Assembly (NCBI GenBank): GCA_027489875.1
Contig: JAIXZE010000210.1
Span: forward strand, 1 to 33,012
From: Verrucomicrobiales bacterium
GTDB lineage: Bacteria > Verrucomicrobiota > Verrucomicrobiia > Limisphaerales > UBA9464
Direction: 5' to 3'
Length of the DNA: 33,012 nt
Below, piece after piece: positions 17,415 to 25,700 of this stretch. Each line of letters begins with the position of its first letter. Position 1 is the stretch's first letter. A program made the translations under genes and the position numbers. The notes below the pieces were generated by a model that did no database searches, was not told where the DNA came from, and was given only the letters and a program-made list of their open reading frames with translations.

Positions 17415-18029
17415 GTGCCAGAACCGCAAGACCAGTCCGACTCCTCGCTCGACCGCCTCTGGAAGGAGTACGCAAAGTCATTTCGGACCTTCGATGACCT
17501 GACCCTGGCGCGTTGGTGCTCCCAGACCCTGGGGCAACTCCACGGTCAGTCGTGGCGGATGTCCCACCCTCTGGTCGGGGCGTATCGTCTCGCCGCCCAG
17601 ATCGCCAACGAACGCGGCATCTGGCACCAGCGCCTGGTCAACATGCCCGTCGGTTACGTCCATGCCGAATGCTGCCGGGCCCCGCTCCTGCCCCTCCTGA
17701 CCCGTGAGGTCGGCGAGTTCGGCCTCCTCTGCCTGCACTGCAACGAACCGGCCATCCCCCCCGACCAGATCCCGGCCGATGTGATGGCCCGCATCACCAA
17801 ATGGTCGAACGAGTACGCCGAGTTCCACGAGGTCGCCCATTGGGATGACAAGCGGCGCACCAAATCGGACTACGATGCCAAGTACGAGGAAGCTGCCGAA
17901 AACATCGAGCGACTCCTCGCCGACGTCGCCGAAAAGATCGTCCCCGTGCTCCTCGAACATTATCCCGCCGTCCTGTGGGAGGATCAGGACGAATGCCTCG
18001 AAGTCCGGCCTGAGGACATCCCGCTCTAG
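17415..18029 (+). CDS. Protein of unknown function with a possible zinc knuckle
   Basis: A 204-residue soluble protein I do not recognise. It begins with GTG at 17415; the next in-frame Met is about 48 residues in. The strongest feature is a Cys arrangement, CC at residues about 86-87 and CLHC about 18 residues later (HAECCRAP, LLCLHCNEP), which could bind zinc. The N-terminal half is helical and Trp-rich (LWKEYAKSFRTF, WSNEYAEFHEVAHW), and the C-terminal half looks like a long helix (EEAAENIERLLADVAEKIV) ending in an acidic tail. There is no signal peptide or membrane segment. It is 69 bp after the PHP gene on the same strand. That it is real is supported by clean high-GC codon use and by the fit between neighbouring genes. 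Confidence 0.7.
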   Translation: MPEPQDQSDSSLDRLWKEYAKSFRTFDDLTLARWCSQTLGQLHGQSWRMSHPLVGAYRLAAQIANERGIWHQRLVNMPVGYVHAECCRAPLLPLLTREVGEFGLLCLHCNEPAIPPDQIPADVMARITKWSNEYAEFHEVAHWDDKRRTKSDYDAKYEEAAENIERLLADVAEKIVPVLLEHYPAVLWEDQDECLEVRPEDIPL

Positions 18030-18060
18030 GGATTCATGCTTGTTCGCCCGACCGGGATGG

Positions 18061-18094
18061 TGAAGCACGCGCCGACTGGGGTAGTCGGCCTTCA
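18061..18094. repeat. Intergenic hairpin GCCGACT-GGGGT-AGTCGGC
   Basis: Perfect 7-bp arms at 18071-18077 and 18083-18089, extended by TGAAG (18061-18065) pairing with CTTCA (18090-18094) across a five-base bulge. It is 13 bp upstream of the REP-like copy at 18108, so the two may form a composite element. The 213-bp gap shows nothing else. Confidence 0.55.
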
Positions 18095-18107
18095 GCATCC
18101 TGTATTG

Positions 18108-18130
18108 TAGGCCGCGTGCCCCCACGCGGC
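18108..18130. repeat. REP-like palindrome, copy 2
   Basis: GTAG is followed by 8-bp arms GCCGCGTG (18111-18118) and CACGCGGC (18123-18130) around CCCC. The head and arm layout match the copies at 3090 and 19632. Confidence 0.65.
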
Positions 18131-18242
18131 GCCTCGGTGCGGACGCTTCTGCCCGAGCGGATAGATGCTGGACGAGTGCTCCCTCCGACCAAGGACGGAT
18201 GGCGCTTCCCCGGATCCCGTGGCTCACTCACCCCACACATCC

Positions 18243-18920
18243 ATGAGCGCAAAAAAGATCCTGATCATCGAAGACCAAGTGCCCATGCGACGAAACATTG
18301 CCCTGCTCCTGGAGATGGAGGGCTTTGAGGTCGTCACCGCCGGGAACGGCGTCACCGGAGTGGAAGCCGCCCGACGCGAGCAACCGCACCTGATCCTCTG
18401 CGATGTCATGATGCCCGAGATGGACGGCTACGGCGTCGTGCAGGCCCTCCGCGCCGACAAGGATCTGGCGGGCATCCCGTTCGTGTTCCTGACCGCCAAG
18501 GGCGACAAGGCCGACGTCCGCGTGGGGATGAATTTCGGGGCCGATGATTACCTGACCAAGCCGGTGATCCGCGAAGACCTGCTCGCCGCTGTTCACGCGC
18601 GCCTCGCCCGCGCCGAGGCCATCGACCAGCGCCTCACCGAAGCCGTCTCCAAGGCGGGCGGCGGATTCAATCCGGACTTCAGCAGTCCCGGCCCCTTGCA
18701 ACGCGAGTTCGGCCTGACCGCACGCGAAGCCGAGGTCCTCCTCTGGGTCGCCCAGGGCAAGAGCAACCTCGACGTGGCCACGATCCTCGGCATGTCCGAC
18801 AAGACCGTGAAGCAGCACATGGGAAGCATCTTTCAGAAGATGGGCGTCGAGGGCCGGAACGCCGCCTCCCTGCGTGCCGTCGAGGTCCTCAACAAGCCCT
18901 CCACCATCCCGCGCGGCTGA
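18243..18920 (+). CDS. LuxR/NarL-type response regulator
   Basis: A 225-residue transcription regulator of a two-component system. The receiver domain (residues 1-120) has the acidic pair E10-D11, phospho-acceptor D54 (ILCDVMMPEMDGYG), T84 and K106 (DYLTKP). The C-terminal LuxR helix-turn-helix runs about 155-218 (LTAREAEVLLWVAQGKSN, then TVKQHMGSIFQKMGV). I chose the ATG at 18243 because upstream codons in this frame read through the palindromic repeats. No histidine kinase lies nearby, so it is an orphan here. The receiver-to-HTH linker is longer than in NarL (about 30 residues, AEAIDQRLTEAVSKAGGGF). Signal and regulon are unknown. Confidence 0.92.
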   Translation: MSAKKILIIEDQVPMRRNIALLLEMEGFEVVTAGNGVTGVEAARREQPHLILCDVMMPEMDGYGVVQALRADKDLAGIPFVFLTAKGDKADVRVGMNFGADDYLTKPVIREDLLAAVHARLARAEAIDQRLTEAVSKAGGGFNPDFSSPGPLQREFGLTAREAEVLLWVAQGKSNLDVATILGMSDKTVKQHMGSIFQKMGVEGRNAASLRAVEVLNKPSTIPRG

Positions 18921-18967
18921 GTGACTTCTTCCTCGAACCTCCGCTCCCACCGCCGCCGCCGCCCGAC

Positions 18968-19636
18968 ATGGACGCCATCCGCGAAGCCATGAACCCGGCT
19001 TGCACCGCGCCACCGCCCACCGCGGACGAATCACGCGTAGACCGCTTCCGCGCGAGCATGAACCTCGACTATGAGAAGTGGCGCGAGGGCACCAGTTACG
19101 CCGTTGAACTCATCGACGAGGCCACGCCCGAGGAACGGCGCGAGATTGAATCCATCCTCCTGCGCTCGTCCACGGAGGGTTGGCGGGAGGTCGAGGCCCT
19201 GGCCCGTCTGGGAACCCCCACGGCACGGAAGGCCCTGAAGTCGTTTCTACGGAGCGCGAATGCCGAGGTGCGCATGGCCGTGATCCGCTACGCCCCGGAA
19301 CTCACCCCGAAACGCCAACGGATCGAAGCCCTCGTCAAGGGCATCGAATCCGCGGAGATCTTCGGCGGCCTCAGCGAAACGCTGGATGAGGCCGCTGAGT
19401 TCCATCCACCGGAAGTGGTCGACGCCCTGTTGCGCGGGGTCCTCGAGCGGAAGGGCAGCGAGGCCTGCCTCTTCGCCGCACTGTTGCTCTACATCCATGG
19501 CAAGACCTCCTGTCGCCTCGCCCTGGAGGAACGTCCGTTCTGGATCCGCATCAACACCGAGGACGCCACCGAACGAAAAGCCCTCTTCGCCGAGCTCTGC
19601 CAACGGATCGGAGTCTCGCCGCGCTCCCCACTGTAG
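18968..19636 (+). CDS. HEAT-like helical repeat protein
   Basis: A 222-residue soluble protein made of helical pairs, with HEAT-like units around residues 45-150 (REIESILLRSSTEGWREVEALARLG, TPTARKALKSFLRSANAEVRMAVIRYA, then PPEVVDALLRGVLE). I recall similar proteins annotated only as HEAT-repeat proteins; the C-terminal pattern LLLYIHGK, RPFWIRINTED and ELCQRIGV seems typical of that group. HEAT repeats bind other proteins, so a scaffold or immunity-type role is possible but unproven. ATGs at codons 8 and 31 are alternative starts; MNLDYEKWREG at 31 looks like the core N-terminus. The TAG stop lies in the head of a REP-like palindrome. A shortened near-identical copy of its 3' part is found at 26818-27044. 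Confidence 0.8.
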   Translation: MDAIREAMNPACTAPPPTADESRVDRFRASMNLDYEKWREGTSYAVELIDEATPEERREIESILLRSSTEGWREVEALARLGTPTARKALKSFLRSANAEVRMAVIRYAPELTPKRQRIEALVKGIESAEIFGGLSETLDEAAEFHPPEVVDALLRGVLERKGSEACLFAALLLYIHGKTSCRLALEERPFWIRINTEDATERKALFAELCQRIGVSPRSPL

Positions 19637-19654
19637 GCCGCGGCCCCACGCGGC
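19632..19654. repeat. REP-like palindrome, copy 3
   Basis: TGTAG followed by arms GCCGCG (19637-19642) and CGCGGC (19649-19654). The TAG of the HEAT-like gene's stop codon (19634-19636) is part of the conserved GTAG head. The remaining 116 bp to the next start show no other structure I can support. Confidence 0.6.
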
Positions 19655-19770
19655 GTTGGATGATGAATGCCGCCGGCTGAGATCCCACGGCCTTCACGGC
19701 ACCGGGCAGCCTCCCGCCACTTTCCGCTGGCACGACCGATCCAATCACGCGGACGCTGCACTCAATCCAG

Positions 19771-22700
19771 ATGCAGACGTTCCTCCGATTCCTGATGCTG
19801 CTGATCGGTTGCGGCATCGTCATGGCAGACCTCACCGCCCAAGGAGTCCATCGCCTCGTGCTGGAGACCGGCCCGGTGTCAGTGCCGGATGCAGCCGGCA
19901 ACCGCCAAGCCACACTCACGCTACAGGCCGTCAACATCGCCGGACAACCAACGTTCACCGGGGACTTCGCCGTCGACCTCTCCGCGGCCCTTCATCCGAC
20001 GGCTGGCGTCGTCATCAGCGAACTGGGATTCGACGGCCAGTGGATCGAGTTCCTGAACGTGGGGAGCGAGCCCGTGGACATGTCCGGCTGGACGCTCGAA
20101 GTCCGTGGCGGCGGTGGAGGCCCTGCCCGCACCGTTTCCCGACTCCTGCATCCACCCGCCGTTCTCGAACCTGGAGGAATCGTGGTCTGGAGCACGCGGC
20201 CCCAACGCACGGACACCTTCCCGAACCTCAGTCAGCCCGGTCCCTTCCCGGATTTCCGGAACAGCACCGTCCAACTCTACGACGCGCAGGAGCGCCTGAT
20301 CGACCAACTCTGCCTGGTCGCTCCCACCCTGGCTTCAAAGCCCATCTGGATTGGCCCGCCCGTTGCGCCCACCTTCCATCCGACGAACTCCCTCGCCCGC
20401 GCGGGCGTCCGCAACCAATTCGGGATCCAGGATTGGCTTGTCGGCCCCGCCACCGAGGGGCACCCCAATCCATCCCTCGCCACCCCCTGGATCGGCAGCC
20501 CATTACCTGAGCCCGTCTCGCCCTCGCGCGTCACCCTCAGCGCGGGATCCTGGACTGGAAACGTCCGGTTCCGATCTGCTGACGCGCGACATGTCCAACT
20601 CCGTGCCGCGCTGCCCAACGCCACCGTCTGGACGACCGCAGTGCTTCCGATCCCCCGGGCACCGACATTGCCGGTCCAGATCACCCAAGGTTCGCTCAGC
20701 GCATCCGAGGACAACCCCGGGGTAATGGCGCGTTTCCGGATCCAGCGCCCGCCCGGCACGCCTGCTGCATCCGCGCTTCCCATCACGATCACCTTCGACG
20801 CCCCCGGCGAGTTTTCGGCACCTCAGGAACTCTTGCTCCCGGCCGAGCAAGCCTCGCTCGATTTTGCCGTTTCGAACCTCGACGACAACGTGGCCGACGG
20901 CCGTGCCGCGATCCGGATGCACCTCAGCGCCCCCGGCACCTCTCCTGCCGTGTTCGATCTCCTGAACGACGACAATGAGCTCGGACAATGGACACTCCTG
21001 CTGCCCAGCGAGGCAGCGGAAGGCACCGGGCGCCTGGACGCCCCCGGAGTCCTCCTGCTGCCGTCTCCGGCCCTCCATGACGTCCTCGTCCACCTGACCA
21101 GCACCGGGCGCGTGAGCGTGCGCTCCATCCTTCGCATCCCCAAGGATTCGGCATCGGCTTCGTTCCCTGTCCAGGTCACGGACGATGTCCTCCTCAATGG
21201 ACCGGAACCGGACGACGGAGTGGAAGCGCGCATGAACGGATGGCCCACCGCCACGGCGAGGATCCGTATCGCAGACGACGAATCACCCCGGTTCCGACTG
21301 GTGCTGCCCACGCATGCCAACGAGGGCGACACGCTCACTGGCCGCGTCGAGTTCGAGAGTCCGGTCCAACGTCCCCGACCCGTGAGGCTCACCGTGACCG
21401 GGGATGTCATCCAGATGCCGGAATGGGTCACGGTGCCCGCGGGAGTTGCATTCGCGGAGTTCCCCATCGCCGCACCGGACGACGGGATCGTCCGGCACGG
21501 ATCGATCCAGGTCTGTCCATCGACTGACCTCTGGGCTGCGAACTGCAGCACCATCCACCTCGTCGACAACGACAGTCCGCTGGAGAGCATCCGAGCCTTC
21601 CCTGGCGAACGTGTCCTCAGCGGCGACGGCGTTCCGTTGTCCATTGAATTGATCTCGACGGCCGGTGCCGTGTTGCGGACCAACACCACGGCCACGGTGG
21701 AGGTGCAACAGAGCATTGATCCTGTCGAGATCCCGGGCGGATCCCACACCGTTCCCATTGTGGCCGGGAAGTGGTCGGGCACCGTGCCCATCACGGGCCA
21801 TTCCCCGGCGGTGGTCCTGGCCGTGACCGTGAATGGGATCACGACGCGCACCCTTCCCATCTCCGTCCAGATGGGATCGACGCTGCCGGACATCATCGCG
21901 GACATCACCGCGTGGCCGCGGCACACCACGCTGCTGGCGCTGCGCATCCAGACCAACGCCGCAACGGTCACCGGGGAACTGGTGGAGCTGGACCCCGCTT
22001 CCAGGACGTTCCTTCGCCGGCTTCCTCTGCCCCGTCCCGCGCACCGTCTCACCGTCTCGGACTCCGGCACCGTGGCGTGGCTCGCCTCCACAACGGAAAC
22101 CCTTCAGCGGATCCAACTGGAGGACTGGATCCACGCCGGCGAGTTCCCATTGGCAGCCGCCCCCGCGCGCCGGGACGCCTTCCATCTCGCCCTGTCACCG
22201 GCGTCGACAGAGGACCTGCTTGTCCTTGTGGAATCACAGGAAGAACCCTTCAGCGGCCCACCGCAGGCCATCGGCGTCCGGAATGGAGTTCCGCTGCCTC
22301 AGGTGCTGGATCTCGGCCCGTCCCAAAGCCGCAACGGCCTGATCCCGGGCCGGACACCCAACGAATTCCATGTGGTCGTCAATGCACATGCCCGGCGCGT
22401 GATCCTCGAATCGGATGGCCCCGTCGAAGTGGCCGCCCGGGATCAACTCTGGTCGCTCTCCGCCTTCGCTGGCGAACCCGTCCTGATCGGCACCAACCTC
22501 GTGTTCGGCGGTGGATTCATCCTCGATCCCGACTCTTATGCAGTGCGGGGAAGTTACGTCCCTCCTGGCTCCCAGGACCAATACACCGCCGTCCTCCCGC
22601 TGCCTGAGCAGAACCGGGTGCTGTTCGCCGTCGACTATGGCGGCATCCTCACCCACGACCTCAGCACGCGGGCTTACCTTGGCCGATCCCAGGCCCCATG

Positions 22701-25700
22701 GCACTGGGGATCATCCTACATCCACCGGATGGTCCGGTGGGGTCGCCAGGGCTGTGCCATGCTTTCCTGGGTCGATCGCCGTCTGTTCGTGCTCGACGAT
22801 CCCGTCCGCCTCCCGAGGGCCGCGGACCTTTCGCTCCGCCTGAACGTCCAGGAACGGGTGTCCTGGACCAACGTCTCCATCCAAGCGCCCCCGGTCTCGG
22901 CTTCCATCGTCGTCAGCAACGTCGGCCCGCAATCAGCCCAGCAGGTCAGCCTTCTGCTCGGTGGATCCCAGATCGCCGCGTGGGAACTCCTGCTGCCGGG
23001 AACCTCGGTGACCCAATCCCTGTTCCTGAACCCGCAGGTCGTTGGCTCGAACCGGTTCACGGCCTCCGTGGTCACCGCCACGCCGGACCCGGACCCCACG
23101 AACAACATCGACCATTCGGGCACCTGGGTGGACCCCATCCCGGCACGCCGCCAGGCAACGCTCGCCCTCGCCGCACGCCACCTGCGGGCCCATCCCAAGG
23201 CGGACACCTTGTGGGCCGCCGTCGGTCCGGAATCCGCGCCTGAAGGCATCGCCCTCCTCGAGGCCAACACGCTGGAACGGCTTCAGACCCTGCCGATCGG
23301 TCCGGATCCCCAGCAGATCGCTCCGATCGCCGACGGCAGCGGGCTCTACGTCCGGCTGGGGACCAACCGGATCGTCCGATGGAACCTGACGCAGGGACGC
23401 ATCGATTTCGACCGGACGTTTCCCGACGAACGAATGGTCGACCTGATCAGCCTCGCGGAGCCCGTCGAACGGTTGGCAGTCCTCTTCATGGAACGGATCC
23501 TGATCCTCGATGGCGATCGGGAGGTCCAATCCCTGCCGTTGCTTCCCAGCCTGAGCCGACGCCTCGCCACCATCGGCAACCAACTCTGGGCCGCACGCGA
23601 ACGCGAACTCCGCGTCTACACCGCGGATTCCACGCGGCTGAACCTCCAGATCACGCGTCCGATCCTTACCCCTTCCTCCGACCTCCGCTTCACCACGGAT
23701 GGCACCTGGGCGATGTTCGACGGGTATCTCTTCCATCTCGCCGACCAATGGGAGCAGAGAACCCTCTCCTCCGGAGCACCGCCCATTCCCGGATTCGATG
23801 GATCCTATCTCGGGTACTTCGACCCGGTGCTCTCCCGCGTGAGCACGTCCGGACTGGGGACGCTTGCGGCGTTCGTTGTTCCCGGATTGCGTTTCGCCGG
23901 CCCACTCGCGGACCAGGTGCGCTGGGGAACCAACGGATTCGCCTTCCGGACCCAAGCCGGCCTGATCGTCAGCGCCCGCTCTCCGATCATTCCCGGCGGA
24001 ACCGCCGACATCGCCGTTTCCATTGAGGCCGCCGGCCCCACCCGCGCCGAATTGCCATCGGATTTCCGCGTCGTCATTACCAATCGTGGCCCGGACAGGG
24101 TAGACCTCATCCACCTCGACATCTACCCCAGGGACGCGGACTGGATCACCACCACGACCCCCTCGATCCGCGAGCACACCCGTGTCCGCCAACTGCTCGG
24201 CCCCATCGAGGTCGGAGAATCCGTGGAGGCCCGGGTCACGGTCCTGCCAAACCGCTGGGCTTCCGACACCAGCAGCGTTGTCCTGACCGCCGTGGCGAAC
24301 AGCAGCGCCGTGGATCCAACTCCGGAAGATGCCTCGACCTGGACGCAGTTCCGCACGACCCAGGCCGTCGCCGACCTGGGCCTCCACGTGCAGCAACCCG
24401 TCCCACCTGAGGTGAACGTTCCCTTCGAGGTGGTCTGCATCCTGACCAATGCCGGGCCGGAATCCGTCCTCAGTCCCTCCGTCAACTTCCAGCCCATGCC
24501 GGGCCTGCAATGGCTGGGTCAGGATCGCGGAACATCCACCGGCCAGTCCTTCCAGGATCACTCCCTGATCGACATCATCCCGGTGCTCCACCCGGGTGAA
24601 TCCGTCACGGTCCGCATCCGGCTTCGCGCCCTGAGGCCCGGCCACTTCGATATCGTCGCGCGGATTCTCGCCTCTGCCTCGGACGAAAATTGGCAAGACA
24701 ACGTCGGCCAGGTCCGCTGCCACATCCCGTCCCCGGCTGGCTCGGCTGCGTTCCCAAACCTCGCGTTGCACCATCCGTTCGCTGCGTGGTCGACCGCTCG
24801 TCAGCAATGGATCCTCGGAACCACATACGGTCTTACTTTCCTGAAGGCTGGAAGCCTGGAACCCGCCGGAAGCTTGAACTTTCCCGGTTTCCACGCCCGC
24901 TATTTCCTTGGGCCCGACGGTTCCCACGTCTGGCTTCCGGAGGAATCTGCCAGTTTCACCCGCTACGATCTCGCCACCGGTGCCATCAGCCTGCGGGTCC
25001 CGGCGGGCGCGCTCAGTGGCATGGGTGGGATCGTTGCCTCCCCCGTTCCCGGTTATCCGGATCATCTCGCGATCTACGGCCGGGGAGGCGGTCCCAGCAA
25101 CCAGGCGGTCCTCATCGCCAACGGAGTCGTCCTTCCAGATGCCTACTGGGACGACGAGATCTGGCACAATCGAAGCCTCTTCATCGCCGCCAGCGACGAC
25201 CAACGGATCTATGTCTCCACCGGCTTCCAACTCCGCGAGCTCGACGTCACCCCGTCCGGTTTGAGATTCCGCCGCAATCTGGACGCCATCGTCCAACAGG
25301 CGGGGCAAGGGTTCTCGGTGTCCCATGGACTGCTCCTCAGCGCCCACGGCAATCCCGTCGATCTGGAAACGCTGAACGAGATCCCGCTCGGGATCCTGCA
25401 ACGCACCGTCAGCGATGGTCGGACCGTCCGCACCGTCATGCAGGGGGACACGTCCGCCCGCTACGAAGCGATTGACCTGCGCACGCGACGCCCGCTCTGG
25501 TGGGTCCAGGCTTCACCGCCCCCCTGGGCCATCGCTGGTGGAGGGAACCAGGGATTGCTGGCTCTCGGGGAACACGCCGGCCTTCTGATCCCACCGGCCG
25601 ACCGTACGGTCCAACTGTCCCTCACCTCTTTGTCCGCTCCCTTCATCCCAGGCGTTCTCCGGGAGTTCTCGGTCGCGGTCGGAATCCGGCAACAGGGGCA

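Noticed and set aside
18165..18242. Upstream start for the response regulator
   Set aside because: The added residues (MLDECSLRPR) are not part of a receiver domain, which begins KKILIIED directly after the ATG at 18243.
22933..25401. Minus-strand open frame of 822 codons opposite the giant gene
   Set aside because: The translation is low-complexity Gly/Asp/Glu/Arg without folds, whereas the plus strand gives continuous beta-domain repeats.
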